A DNA stretch of 64,000 bases from Salarchaeum japonicum (GCF_020614395.1 NZ_CP085324.1:1865564-1929563), one strand, 5' to 3'. Positions 1 to 8,534 are shown, counted from the stretch's first letter. Made by a program: numbers and translations. The notes: generated from the sequence alone by a model not told the origin.

Positions 1-1711
1 GGTAGCGGGCGCGAGCGGCGGTGAGCGCGCGCTCCGCGAGCGAGCCGTAGCGGGCGGGCGCGGCGACCAGACGGTCGCGGTCGGCGGCGAGCGTGTCCGC
101 GAGCGCCGCGACCGGCGACGACGCGAGGACGCCCGCGCCGCTCACCCGGGTCGTCGTCGAGGTGTTCGCCACCCGGTCACGGGTGCGTCCGAGCGACCGC
201 GCCGCGCGCTCGACGAGCGCCGCGGGCGGAGACACTCGGACAGTCGCGGAGCGCGTGCCGGCGTCGTCCGTGGCGGCGCGGGCGGCGAGCGCGTCCGCGC
301 CGCCCGGGAGGAGCGAGCGTCGAACCGCATCGGTCGCCCGCTGGCTAAGGGCGTCCACGGGACGGGTCGGAACCCCGTCGAGCGCCGCGGGTCGGGCGGC
401 GAGCGCGACCGAGACGCGGTACGCCGACCGCTCGACGTCGGTGAGCGTGCGAACCGCAGAGCCGTTCGTCCACGAGGAACGGGTCGTCCTGGTCACCGTC
501 ACGCGCCGGCTGACCGAATCGAGCGCGCGGAACCCGCCGGGAACGTCGAACGACCCGGGGGACGCGGCCGGAGCGGACGCGACGGTCGTCTCGGTGGTGG
601 TGTCGGTCGCGAGCCGCGTCCAGTTCGCGGGTGGAGTAGCGGCGTCGAGGCGGCGGTCGGTTCGCGTCACGCGGACGAGACGGCGGGCGTCGAGCCGGTA
701 GGCGTCCGCGAGCGCGTCGGCGAGGCCGCCGTCGAGCGCGTCGAGGAGGGCGGTGTCGGCGGCCGCGGCGGGCGTGAGCGACGACGACGCGGCCGGGTCG
801 GGCGGCGGGCGGGCGGGCGTGACGTTCACCGCGTCAAGGATGCGGGTCGCGCGCTCCCTGGCGCTCGCGCGGGTGACGGCGAGCGCGTCGGTGACGCCGG
901 TGAGCGCGTACGCCCGACCAACGGCGTCGCTCGATGCGTTCGACGCGCGGCCGAACGTCGCGCGCTGGACGGCGAGCAGGCCGTCGTTCGCCGCGACCTC
1001 GACGTGGCGGTTCGCGAGGACGTTCGCGATGGGCGCGCCGGCGTACTGCGCGAGACCGCGCGCGGCGGTGTAGGGCGCGAGCCGCAGGGTCGCCTCGCGG
1101 GCGAGCCCGTAGCCGCGAAGGACGCCGCGGTCGAGTCGCGCGGCGAACGACGCCATTCGGTCGTGGAGCGCGAGTACGGGCGTGTCCACGACGACCGAGA
1201 CGGCGCGCTCGCGGACGCCGACCGACTCGCCGTGGTCGGTGACGGCGAGCGTCGCGTTCCGGACGGTCACCCGAACCCGGTTCGGGAGGAGTTCGTCGAA
1301 TTCGACCGCGCGAATCGCGCGGCGCGCGTCCCGGGGTGTGTCGAGCGGGTCGAGCGACACGCGGGCGGACGCGGCACCGTGGCTGGCGTCGAGGTCGTCG
1401 AACGCCGCGCGGGCGGCGGCGTAGACGCGGAGCGCGAGCGCGTCCCGGAAGGCGGAGTCGTCGCGGAGGACGCGCCCGTAGGGCGTGTCGGCGGGCGCGA
1501 CGACGGGGTTGGCGGCCGCGGCGGCGCTCGCCTCGATGGTCGCGCGTTCGAGGGCGACGCGCGCGCCAGTGAGTGCGCGGTCTGCGGCCCGGTCGGCGGC
1601 GTTCGTCTCCGCGGGCGTGTCGCGGGTGGCGAGGGTCGCGCCGAGGGCGGTCGCGGTGACGAGGAGGACGACGCCGACGAGCGCGAACGGGACGCGGCCG
1701 CGGTCGTCCAT
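1..1711 (-). CDS. DUF7286-like exported protein of a pilus-type cluster (partial, C-terminus off window)
   Basis: The reading frame stays open from an ATG at 1711 to the left window edge, so at least 570 residues are present and the C-terminus is missing. It begins MDDRGRVPFALVGVVLLV, a short charged start followed by one hydrophobic segment like a class III (prepilin/archaellin) signal or anchor. The rest is Ala-, Asp-, Thr- and Val-rich and looks extracytoplasmic. Its ATG overlaps the stop of the gene before it (ATGA), so it is co-translated with the cluster. I recognise it as the haloarchaeal DUF7286 type from memory. Role inferred from context: a minor pilin-like or surface component of the secretion machine encoded at 2975-6435. 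No catalytic motif was seen. Confidence 0.75.
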   Translation of the reverse strand, partial: MDDRGRVPFALVGVVLLVTATALGATLATRDTPAETNAADRAADRALTGARVALERATIEASAAAAANPVVAPADTPYGRVLRDDSAFRDALALRVYAAARAAFDDLDASHGAASARVSLDPLDTPRDARRAIRAVEFDELLPNRVRVTVRNATLAVTDHGESVGVRERAVSVVVDTPVLALHDRMASFAARLDRGVLRGYGLAREATLRLAPYTAARGLAQYAGAPIANVLANRHVEVAANDGLLAVQRATFGRASNASSDAVGRAYALTGVTDALAVTRASARERATRILDAVNVTPARPPPDPAASSSLTPAAAADTALLDALDGGLADALADAYRLDARRLVRVTRTDRRLDAATPPANWTRLATDTTTETTVASAPAASPGSFDVPGGFRALDSVSRRVTVTRTTRSSWTNGSAVRTLTDVERSAYRVSVALAARPAALDGVPTRPVDALSQRATDAVRRSLLPGGADALAARAATDDAGTRSATVRVSPPAALVERAARSLGRTRDRVANTSTTTRVSGAGVLASSPVAALADTLAADRDRLVAAPARYGSLAERALTAARARY

Positions 1712-2136
1712 CACGCCCACCACCGCCGGAGCACTATCGAGGCGTCCCCGACCCGGAGGACGGCGGCGGTCGTGTCCGCGTCCCGCGGCGGCGACGCGCC
1801 GACGCGGAGCGCTCGGCCGTCCGCGCGGACGAGCACGCTCGACCGGCCGGGAAGCGCGTCGATGCGGTCGCGCACGACGGCGGCGACGGCCCGCGCGTAG
1901 GACGAGTCCGGGCGGGGCGCGGCCGCGGCGAGGTGGACGGCGACGGTGGCGCGAACCGGCCCGGACGTGGCGTTCGCGGTGGCGGTGGTGACCGCGAGCG
2001 CGTCGAGCGCGTGACCGGCGTCCGGCGGCGACGGCTGCGGCGCGGGCGTCAAGACGAACAGCGCGGTGACGGCCGCGGCGACGAGGGAGACGGCGAGCAC
2101 GGTGTCGATGGCGGTGCTGACGCCGCGCGCGCTCAC
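1711..2136 (-). CDS. DUF7284-like membrane-anchored pilus-cluster protein
   Basis: 141 residues from a GTG at 2136 that forms a GTGA overlap with the preceding stop. A longer frame exists upstream, but its extra residues are an Arg-rich shadow of the neighbour. The start reads VSARGVSTAIDTVLAVSLVAAA: a short polar head and one hydrophobic helix (about residues 10-32), then a soluble Ala/Asp/Arg-rich domain ending RRWWA. This is the architecture of minor pilin-like proteins. It lies between two similar small anchored proteins. Recognised as the DUF7284 type of haloarchaea; the exact function is unknown. Confidence 0.72.
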   Translation of the reverse strand: MSARGVSTAIDTVLAVSLVAAAVTALFVLTPAPQPSPPDAGHALDALAVTTATANATSGPVRATVAVHLAAAAPRPDSSYARAVAAVVRDRIDALPGRSSVLVRADGRALRVGASPPRDADTTAAVLRVGDASIVLRRWWA

Positions 2137-2510
2137 CACACGACCACCCGGAGGCGGCCGAACCGCACGTCGCCGGGCGCGACGCGAACCGCGACGGGCC
2201 GGCTCGCGGCGTCCGCCTCCGCGGGCGGGTTCGGGCCGGTCGTCCACGTCCGGTCGCCCGTCGTGAGCGTGACGGTCACCGAGCGCGCGATGTCGAGCCG
2301 GGCGTCGTCGAGTCGGTCGGGCCGGGCGACACCGCGAACCAGGAGTGTGTCGGTCGCGGCGGCGAGGACGGGCGGGGCGAGGTCGCGGTCGGCGGTCGGG
2401 AGGCTGCGGTCGTACGCGGTCGCGTAGCCGGCGAGCGCCGCGCAGAGGACGGCGACGCAGACGAGCGCGACGAGCGGTTCCGCCTGCGCCCTACCCGACG
2501 AGGACGACAT
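2133..2510 (-). CDS. DUF7285-like membrane-anchored pilus-cluster protein
   Basis: 125 residues from ATG 2510 to the TGA at 2133. It starts MSSSSGRAQAEPLVALV, then a hydrophobic helix to about residue 32. The RAQ(A)EPL(V)A start before a helix resembles archaeal class III signal peptides. The remainder is a small beta-rich domain with TVTLTTGDRTWTTGP. It overlaps the upstream gene by 20 bp and the downstream gene by 4 bp, so all of these genes are probably translated from one mRNA. Recognised as the DUF7285 type; inferred minor pilin or pilus-associated subunit. Confidence 0.72.
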   Translation of the reverse strand: MSSSSGRAQAEPLVALVCVAVLCAALAGYATAYDRSLPTADRDLAPPVLAAATDTLLVRGVARPDRLDDARLDIARSVTVTLTTGDRTWTTGPNPPAEADAASRPVAVRVAPGDVRFGRLRVVVW

Positions 2511-2949
2511 CTGTCCCCCGCCACGCGAGGTGGCGAACGCGGAGCGTTTCGGCGGCCCGCCAGACGGGTGGCTGGGCGCGGGCGGCGGCCGCGGCGCGGA
2601 CGAACGCGACACTGGTGTCGAAGACGAGCGCGGGGTCGCGGCCGGCGAGCACGGCGGCGAGCGGGCCGTCCGGCGGAACCGGCACGACGCGCGCGACGAG
2701 CGCGGCGGACGCCCTGCCGCCGGATCCGCGCAGGCCGATGCTTCGAGGAGTGACGCGGACGCTGTCGGCGTCGAGGTGCACCGCCTCATCCGCGTCGTAG
2801 TCGCTCGCGGCGACCCGGTCGATGGTCGCGGCGACGGCGGTGGCGTCGGGCGGCGGTGCGGCGGGGATGGCGAGCGCGGCGGCGACCAAGGCGGCCCCAG
2901 CGAGCGTGAGACCGACCCAGGTCGCGAGCGCGTCTGCGGCGTCGAACAC
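2491..2949 (-). CDS. DUF7283-like membrane-anchored pilus-cluster protein
   Basis: 152 residues. I chose the GTG at 2949 (VFDAADALATWVGLTLAG) because family members begin with Met-Phe-Asp/Glu before the single membrane helix; a GTG two codons earlier (2955) is also possible. The helix covers about residues 8-30, followed by PPPDATAVAATIDRVAAS and a soluble domain of roughly 110 residues. It begins 25 bp after the T2SSF gene ends and overlaps the next gene. Recognised as the DUF7283 type, found beside T2SSF proteins in haloarchaea. Function inferred only from context. Confidence 0.7.
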   Translation of the reverse strand: MFDAADALATWVGLTLAGAALVAAALAIPAAPPPDATAVAATIDRVAASDYDADEAVHLDADSVRVTPRSIGLRGSGGRASAALVARVVPVPPDGPLAAVLAGRDPALVFDTSVAFVRAAAAARAQPPVWRAAETLRVRHLAWRGTDVVLVG

Positions 2950-2974
2950 GCCCACGGCTGTGCCGGTATCCGAT

Positions 2975-4651
2975 TTAAACGCTCGTGACGAGCGCGGCGA
3001 GGGTCGCGACGACGGGGTACACGACCGCCGCGACGGCGAGTGCGGAGCCGGCGGCGTGAACGGCGCGGGCGCGGTCGGCACCGTGTCGGACGACGGACGC
3101 GAACGCGGGGAGGAGGACGGCGAGCGCGGCGACGTACCCGCCGACGACGAGCGCGAGCGCGTCCGGCGAGTAGGGGAGCGCACCGTCCCCGAGCGGGCGG
3201 AGCGTGCGGGCGAGCGCGACGGTGACGCCGGCGACGCAGGGCGCGACCCAGCGACCGGTCGTGTCGAGCGCGTTCGTGACGGCGGCGAGGTCGGCGGCGG
3301 TGTCGCGTTCGACGCGGACGAGGCGGTCGAGGTGGTCGGCGAGCGAGACGAGGACGCGGCCACCGGGTGGGCCGGCCGCGGCGGCGTCCCCGAGCACGGC
3401 GACGGTCGAGCGCGCGCGGGCGCTGGGGAGGTCGCGGAGCGCGCCGTACCGCCCGAGAAACGCTGTTCGCGTATCGACGGTGAGCGTGCGCTGGAGGCGG
3501 CTCGCGTCCGCGAAGACGGTCGAGACGGTTCCGTCGAGTTCGGCGGCCGCGGCGGCGAGCGCGCCCTCCGGGGGTCGGCCGCGGCGGACGTGCTGGCCGA
3601 CGACGACGAGCGCGTCGGGGAGGCCGCGTTCGAGCGCCGCGACGTCCTCGCGGACGCCGAGAACGGGGCGCGTCCAGCGGACGAGGCCCGCGCCGAGGCC
3701 GGCGACGGGCGCGAACGGGAGCGCCCACGGCGCGAGGACGGCGAAGACGGCGAGCGCGCAGGCGGCCGCGGCGGCGGCCCAGACGAGGGCTGGGCGGGCG
3801 CGGCCCGCGAGCGCGGGGTGGTCGCGGGGTATCGGGACGGCGGGGAAGGCGGCGGGGCGGCGCGCGAGCACGACGGCGATGGCGGCCGCGAGCGCGAGCG
3901 GGAGCACGAGGTCGTAGACGACGGCCAGGCCGACGAGCGGGACGGAGAGCCCGGAGACGGGGGCGACGGGGAGCAGGCCGACGAGAGCGAGCGGGAGGAC
4001 GACTCCGGCGGCGTAGACGCCCGTGACGAGCGTCGAGAGCGTGCTCGCGTAGTCGGTGACGCGGGCGGCGACGGCGTCGAGAGAGACGGCGAGCGCGCGG
4101 TCGAGGAGGCGGGCGCGTTCGGCGTCGGGGGCGTTGGTGGCGGCTTCGACGAGCGCGACGGCGCGCGCGAGTTCGGGGTCGTGGTCGCGCCACGCGCGCC
4201 GGAAGCGCGTCCACGCGGTGGTCGGCGCGCCGAGCGCGTACCGGACGTGGCCGGCGAGTCGGGCGGCGAGCGCGCCGGGTGCGTCGGCGGCGAACGCGGC
4301 GGTGTGTTCGGGCGTGGGTTCGAGCGCTCCCGCGAGGACGGCGCGGCAGACGAGGTCGGGGCCGTCGCCGAGCGCGCGCGACCGCCGGGCGTCCGCGGCG
4401 AGCGCGGGGAGCGCGAGGATGCCCGCGGCGGCGAGCGACCCGCACGCGAGCACGGCGAGACCGAGCATGAGGGACGCGACGGTGGCGAGGACGAGCGCCG
4501 GGCCGGCGGCGAGCACCGGGAGCGCGAGGGCGGCGGTTCGGACGGTTTCGGCGTCCTCGGGCCGGTCGAGGAGCGCGAGCGCGCGGTCGAGGTCGGGGTC
4601 GCCGCCCGCGGACACGGGCGCGACGCGAGCGAGGCGGTCGAGGAGCGTCAT
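2975..4651 (-). CDS. type II secretion system F (T2SSF) family membrane protein, PilC/TadC-like
   Basis: 558 residues with several hydrophobic stretches (about residues 40-80, 210-260, 285-330, 460-520 and the C-terminus) and two soluble T2SSF-like helical regions. The second contains LERGLPDALVVVGQHVRRG, the usual pattern of the family. Family role: polytopic platform protein that couples the cytoplasmic ATPase to pilin assembly. The ATG overlaps the ATPase stop (ATGA at 4648-4651), the classic PilB-PilC gene pair. A second, divergent T2SSF protein is encoded at 35218-37035, so the organism has at least two such machines in this window. Confidence 0.88.
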   Translation of the reverse strand: MTLLDRLARVAPVSAGGDPDLDRALALLDRPEDAETVRTAALALPVLAAGPALVLATVASLMLGLAVLACGSLAAAGILALPALAADARRSRALGDGPDLVCRAVLAGALEPTPEHTAAFAADAPGALAARLAGHVRYALGAPTTAWTRFRRAWRDHDPELARAVALVEAATNAPDAERARLLDRALAVSLDAVAARVTDYASTLSTLVTGVYAAGVVLPLALVGLLPVAPVSGLSVPLVGLAVVYDLVLPLALAAAIAVVLARRPAAFPAVPIPRDHPALAGRARPALVWAAAAAACALAVFAVLAPWALPFAPVAGLGAGLVRWTRPVLGVREDVAALERGLPDALVVVGQHVRRGRPPEGALAAAAAELDGTVSTVFADASRLQRTLTVDTRTAFLGRYGALRDLPSARARSTVAVLGDAAAAGPPGGRVLVSLADHLDRLVRVERDTAADLAAVTNALDTTGRWVAPCVAGVTVALARTLRPLGDGALPYSPDALALVVGGYVAALAVLLPAFASVVRHGADRARAVHAAGSALAVAAVVYPVVATLAALVTSV

Positions 4652-6435
4652 CGGAAGCGCGCGGTTCGGGCATCAATATCGGCGCGCACGTCCGCGTACG
4701 TCTCGTCGTGGGCGGCGAGCGACGCGACGAGCGACGACTCGCCGCGGTCGGTGCGGCCCGTGGAGACGAGACCGTCCGGCGTGCGCTCGAACAGCGCGTG
4801 AAATCCGTCGTCGAACTCCTCGACGGCGACGATCTGTTTGCCGGCGGCGGTGTCGGCGAGGGTGACGACGAGGTCGGTCGCGGCGAACGAGTTCAGGGGA
4901 ACGCCGAGGTCGGAGACGACGCGCTCGCGAACCGAATCGCCGCCGTCGCCGTGGATGGTTCCGAGAACGGCGCTCGCGCCCGCGCCGGTTCGCATCGCCT
5001 CGTACAGCACGCCAGCCTCCGCGCCACGAACCTCGCCGACGGCGAGCGCGCCCTCCCCGAGCCGGAGCGCGGTTCGGAGGGCGTCCGCGGTCGAGACGGC
5101 CGCGCCGTCGCCGTCGGCGGTCGCGCGGAGCGCCTGCACGTCCCGGCCCGCCGACTGGAGGCCGGGAACCGGGAGTTCTGGCGCGTCCTCGATGACGACC
5201 GTGCGAGCGTCGGCGGGGAGTTCCCAGAGGAGCGCGCCGAGGAACGTCGTCTTTCCGGCGGCGCGAGCGCCCGCGACGAGCACGGCCGCGCCGCGTTCGA
5301 CCGCGACTGAGAGGACCGCCGCGGCGTCCGGCGTGAGCGTCCCCGTCTCGACCAGTCGCGGGAGCGTGAACCGGCGGTCGCCGTGCGCGCGGAAGGCGAA
5401 CCCGACGCCGTCCGCGACCGGTTCGGACACGGCGGCGACCCGCACGCGGTCGGCCGCGCCCACGTCGGAGAGCACGGCGTCCAACGTGGGGTTCGCGGGC
5501 GAGAACGGCCGGCCGCTCGCGGCGCGGACGCGGGACGCGAGGGCGTCCACTCCGCGCGAGGTGAGACGGACGTTCGTCGGGAGAAGGTCGCCGTCGAGGA
5601 CGACGCGGAGGCGGGTGGCGGCGGCGGGCGCGGACGCGTACACGTCGGTGACGCGGTCGTCCGCGAACAGGTCGTCGAGCACGCCGTAGCCCCGCGTGTG
5701 CTTCTCCAGGACGGCGGCGACGTGCCGGGCGGGTTCGGCGGCGGGGCCGGTCGCGCGGTCGGCGGCCCGGGTGGCGGCGCGGTCGCCCGTCACGACGCCG
5801 TCCGCGAGAAGTTCGTGCGCCCGGTCGAGCGCACGGTAGGCGTCCTCGCCGAACCCGGACTCGGGCGGTTCGACGTGGTAGGTTCGGCCGTCCGGGGTGT
5901 CGTATCTGCGGGCGGTCGCGCCGCCGGGGAGGTCACGGGAATCGACGAGCGCGGCGTCGGCGGGCGGGTCGGGGTCGATGCGGGCGTGGGCGATGCGGGG
6001 GCCGACGAACGCGCGAACGGCGTCGTATCCGTCTACGCCGTCGGCGGCGACGGCGAGTCCGGTTTCGGCGGCGGTGTCGGCGACGGGGCCGGCGCGGCCG
6101 GTGGCTTCGCGGGCGGCGGCGAGCGGGTCGGTGCCGGCGAGCGCGGCGAGGCGGGCGTCCCGGTCGCGGACGCGGGGGACGAACCGGCCGGCGGCGACGA
6201 GGAGGGCGGCGGTGGCGTCGTCGTATCGGCGGTCGCGACCGACGCCGCGGACGACCACGGCGTCGGCGTCCCGGTCGCAGAGCGCTCGAACCGCGGTCTC
6301 GCGGCACGCCGGAGCGGTGGCGAGGTCGCCGTCGCAGTCCGTCGCGTCGAGGACGAGCGTGTCGCGTTCGAAGGCGGGCCGGCAGCGACACCCGTCGTCG
6401 GTGTCGCCGCCGAGGAGCGCGCGGAGTCGTCGCAT
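4648..6435 (-). CDS. VirB11/TadA/PilB-type secretion ATPase (canonical motifs)
   Basis: 595 residues from ATG 6435. The N-terminus carries a Cys-rich patch (C16, C18, C34, C44). The C-terminal ATPase has a Walker A GARAAGKTT (about 389-397), an Asp box IEDAPE (415-420), a Walker B with GEVRG (about 467-471) and a His box GTIHGD (His 495). These are the motifs of hexameric secretion/pilus assembly ATPases, which drive pilin extrusion from the cytoplasmic membrane. The gene is translationally coupled to the T2SSF gene downstream. In contrast to the ATPase at 33089, all canonical residues are kept. The longer open frame upstream of the ATG is a high-GC artefact overlapping the next genes. Confidence 0.9.
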   Translation of the reverse strand: MRRLRALLGGDTDDGCRCRPAFERDTLVLDATDCDGDLATAPACRETAVRALCDRDADAVVVRGVGRDRRYDDATAALLVAAGRFVPRVRDRDARLAALAGTDPLAAAREATGRAGPVADTAAETGLAVAADGVDGYDAVRAFVGPRIAHARIDPDPPADAALVDSRDLPGGATARRYDTPDGRTYHVEPPESGFGEDAYRALDRAHELLADGVVTGDRAATRAADRATGPAAEPARHVAAVLEKHTRGYGVLDDLFADDRVTDVYASAPAAATRLRVVLDGDLLPTNVRLTSRGVDALASRVRAASGRPFSPANPTLDAVLSDVGAADRVRVAAVSEPVADGVGFAFRAHGDRRFTLPRLVETGTLTPDAAAVLSVAVERGAAVLVAGARAAGKTTFLGALLWELPADARTVVIEDAPELPVPGLQSAGRDVQALRATADGDGAAVSTADALRTALRLGEGALAVGEVRGAEAGVLYEAMRTGAGASAVLGTIHGDGGDSVRERVVSDLGVPLNSFAATDLVVTLADTAAGKQIVAVEEFDDGFHALFERTPDGLVSTGRTDRGESSLVASLAAHDETYADVRADIDARTARFR

Positions 6436-6457
6436 ACCCCCGAGTCGTCCCGTTTCC

Positions 6458-6863
6458 CTACTTGAACGTTCGTCGCGCGGAGGCGGGGGCCGGCCGGGCA
6501 CGCGACGAGCGCGAGGACGAGCGTCGTCCGCCCGCTCGCGGCCAGTCGGCGCGCGAACGCCGGCGGAACCGGAAGCCGGCAGACCCGGCGGTCGATGCCG
6601 TCGGTGTGAGCGCGAACCGCGCGATCGAGCGAGACGCTGGTTCCGGCGGGGAGCGAGAGCGCGAGAGTTCGGGTTGCTGCCGCCCCGGGCGGTGCGGCGT
6701 TCGAGGTGGCGACGAGGGCGTTCGCGGCGTCGCAGACGCGGTCGGCGGCGGCCGTCGCGGCGGCGAGCGCGCGGTCGGCGCGGGCGTCCTCGACGGCGGG
6801 GAGCGCGGCGGCGACCAGCGCGGCCGCGACGGTCATCGCGACGAGCGCGCGAACCGCGCTCAC
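6458..6863 (-). CDS. DUF7311-like small membrane protein, 3' end uncertain (possible frameshift)
   Basis: Starts with a GTG at 6863 in a GTGA overlap with the gene before it (VSAVRALVAMTVAAALVAAALPAVE): one N-terminal helix followed by an extracytoplasmic domain ending near ASGRTTLVLALVACPAGP. The frame then has no stop before the ATPase ATG at 6435; taken literally it would run to 6033, overlapping the ATPase gene by 403 bp with a composition typical of an antisense or shifted shadow. An out-of-frame TAG lies at 6458-6460 after RRTFK. I therefore give the region up to that stop and suspect a small frameshift (real or sequencing) near 6480-6520. Recognised as the DUF7311 type, normally beside the pilus ATPase. 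Confidence 0.55.
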
Positions 6864-7228
6864 AGGAACCCGCGAACGCGCTCGCGGAGCGACGGCGGCT
6901 CTCCCGAGTCGTCCTCGCGCGGTTCGATGTCGGGCACGGGATGCGGGAAGTCGGCCGCCCGAGCGGGTCGCGCGTCGTCGCCCGCGGGTGCGTTCGAGAA
7001 CGAGGCGTCGGTGTCCGGCGGCGTTCGGTCGCGCTCGCTGACGCGCCCGCGGACGGCCTGGAGGTCGGCGTCGAGGTCGGCGAGCGCGGACTCGACGCGG
7101 TCGAGGCGGGCCTCGATGGCGTCGAGTCGCTCGGGGGTCGCGGTGTCGAGGGCGGGGAGTTCGTCGGCGTCGGTGAGCGCGCGTTCGACCGCGCGAACGC
7201 GGTCGGCGAGCGAGGTCGTATCCGGCAT
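6860..7228 (-). CDS. DUF7310-like coiled-coil protein, first gene of the pilus-type cluster
   Basis: 122 residues from ATG 7228 (MPDTTSLADRVRAVERALTD); seven more in-frame codons upstream look non-coding. Heptad-like Leu/Ala/Val spacing over about residues 5-70 (RLDAIEARLDRVESALADLDADLQ pattern) predicts a coiled coil, followed by a Pro/Asp-rich disordered part and a basic end RERVRGFL. No signal peptide, so probably cytoplasmic. It is the first gene of the minus-strand operon that runs to the window edge. Recognised as the DUF7310 type; a scaffold or regulatory partner of the ATPase is an inference. Confidence 0.68.
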   Translation of the reverse strand: MPDTTSLADRVRAVERALTDADELPALDTATPERLDAIEARLDRVESALADLDADLQAVRGRVSERDRTPPDTDASFSNAPAGDDARPARAADFPHPVPDIEPREDDSGEPPSLRERVRGFL

Positions 7229-7303
7229 ACACAGGGGTGGCCGCGGCATCCGATTTCAACCCTCGGCGCAACCTTGAAGGCGTCTGACAGAGAGCATCCG
7301 TGC
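7229..7303. promoter_or_regulatory. divergent promoter region between pilus cluster and cetZ
   Basis: The 75 bp between two divergent start codons must hold promoters for both. It includes AT-richer patches (CCGATTTCAACC near 7249-7260 and ACCTTGAAGG near 7271-7280) but no strong consensus TATA box, so exact elements are not assigned. Confidence 0.4.
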
Positions 7304-8377
7304 ATGAAGGCCGCCCTCGTCGGCGTCGGCCAAGCCGGCGGTAAACTCACCCAAGCCCTCGTCCGAAACGACCGCGAGAACGGCTACGGAGCCGTGCAGG
7401 GAGCGCTCGCCGTCAACACCGCACGCCAGGACCTCACCCCGCTCGACATCCCCACCCTCCTCATCGGTCAGGACGTCGTCAGCGGCGACGGCGTCGGCGG
7501 CGAGAACGAACTCGGCGCGGAACTCATGCAGGAGGACACGCCCGAAGTCGTCAACGCCCTCGACGGCACCATCACCAGCCGCACCGAAGCCGTGTTCGTC
7601 GTCGCCGGCCTCGGCGGCGGCACCGGCAGCGGTGGCGCGCCCGTCCTCGTCCGCGAACTCAAACGCGTCTACGACATCCCCGTCTACTGCCTCGGCGTCC
7701 TCCCCGGCCGTAACGAAGGCGCGCTCTACCAGGCGAACGCCGGCCGCAGCCTCAAAACCGTCGTCCGGGAAGCCGACAACACCCTCCTCGTCGACAACGA
7801 CGCCTGGCACGCGAGCGGCGAATCCGTCACCGACGCCTACGCCGCCATCAACCAGACCGTCGCCCACCGAATCGGCCTCCTGCTCGCCGCCGGCGAAGCC
7901 ACGAACGGCGTCGCCGAATCCGTCGTCGACTCCTCCGAAATCATCAACACCCTCCGAAACGGCAGCATGGCCGCCATCGGCTACGCCAGCGCCGACGCCA
8001 GCCCCGACCCCGAGGAGAACATCAACGTCGTCACCAGCACCGCGCGAAAATCCCTCCTCACCGGCATGAGCGTCCCCGAAACCACCGAATCCGACGCCGC
8101 GCTCGTCGTCGTCGCCGGCCACCCCGACCGCATCCCCCGCAAAGGCGTCGAACGCGCCCGCCGCTGGATAGAAGACGAAACCGGCAGCACCCAGGTTCGC
8201 GGCGGCGACTACCCCCTCGACAGCGACCAACTCGCCGTCCTCGTCCTCCTCTCCGGCATCACCCGCTCCGACCGCATCGAATCCTTCCTCGACCGCGCCC
8301 GCGAAGCCGCCAAAACCGACCCCGAACCCGATCCCACGGAAGCCTTCCAGAACGACGAACTCGACGGGCTTTTCTAA
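7304..8377 (+). CDS. cetZ: CetZ-type tubulin/FtsZ-superfamily GTPase
   Basis: 357 residues from ATG 7304. The start MKAALVGVGQAGGKL is the CetZ form of the first GTP-binding loop, and GGGTGSG (about residues 104-110) is the tubulin signature. The C-terminal domain ends in an acidic tail. CetZ proteins are haloarchaeal cytoskeletal GTPases; CetZ1 of Haloferax controls cell shape and motility, and other paralogues are less understood. The length fits the shorter CetZ paralogues; I cannot say which. It lies head-to-head with a pilus-type operon, so a link to surface structures or motility is possible but only inferred. It is distinct from the division protein FtsZ2 at 46742. Confidence 0.93.
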   Translation: MKAALVGVGQAGGKLTQALVRNDRENGYGAVQGALAVNTARQDLTPLDIPTLLIGQDVVSGDGVGGENELGAELMQEDTPEVVNALDGTITSRTEAVFVVAGLGGGTGSGGAPVLVRELKRVYDIPVYCLGVLPGRNEGALYQANAGRSLKTVVREADNTLLVDNDAWHASGESVTDAYAAINQTVAHRIGLLLAAGEATNGVAESVVDSSEIINTLRNGSMAAIGYASADASPDPEENINVVTSTARKSLLTGMSVPETTESDAALVVVAGHPDRIPRKGVERARRWIEDETGSTQVRGGDYPLDSDQLAVLVLLSGITRSDRIESFLDRAREAAKTDPEPDPTEAFQNDELDGLF

Positions 8378-8396
8378 CGGACCTTTTTCTTCGTCG

Positions 8397-8415
8397 GGTT
8401 CGCCGGAGGCGAACC
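8397..8415. terminator. hairpin after cetZ
   Basis: Perfect 8-bp inverted repeat GGTTCGCC / GGCGAACC with a GGA loop, 20 bp after the cetZ stop. A T-rich stretch (CTTTTTCTTC) lies just before it on the plus strand. Likely 3'-end structure for cetZ, or for antisense transcription from the convergent phosphatase gene. Confidence 0.45.
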
Positions 8416-8443
8416 GCTCCTCGAAAAATCTCCACCAAAAAGG

Positions 8444-8468
8444 CCGAGCGCGCCGCGGGCGCGCTCGG
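8444..8468 (-). terminator. terminator hairpin of the phosphatase gene
   Basis: A 10-bp inverted repeat CCGAGCGCGC / GCGCGCTCGG with a 5-nt loop. Read on the minus strand it is followed at once by a TTTTT run (complement of 8436-8441) and a second T run, so it looks like a terminator for the gene ending at 8535. Confidence 0.55.
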
Positions 8469-8489
8469 TAGGGCGTCGGAGCGACTTCC

Positions 8490-8533
8490 GCACCGCGACC
8501 GCACCGCGACCGCACCGCGGCCGCGCCGCAGCC
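8490..8533. repeat. four tandem 11-bp units
   Basis: Four head-to-tail 11-mers, GCACCGCGACC twice, then GCACCGCGGCC and GCGCCGCAGCC, ending one base before the stop codon of the minus-strand phosphatase gene. A period of 11 bp matches about one DNA helical turn. Confidence 0.8.
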
Positions 8534-8534
8534 G

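Noticed and set aside
2133-4676. 847-codon minus frame across the T2SSF gene
   Set aside because: Nearly all Arg/Pro, a high-GC shifted-frame artefact; only its last 125 codons (from ATG 2510) are a real gene.
7256-8515. Long minus-strand frame opposite cetZ
   Set aside because: Composition (Gly/Val/Asp/Phe repeats) is that of an antisense shadow of a C-rich gene; cetZ is clearly the real gene.
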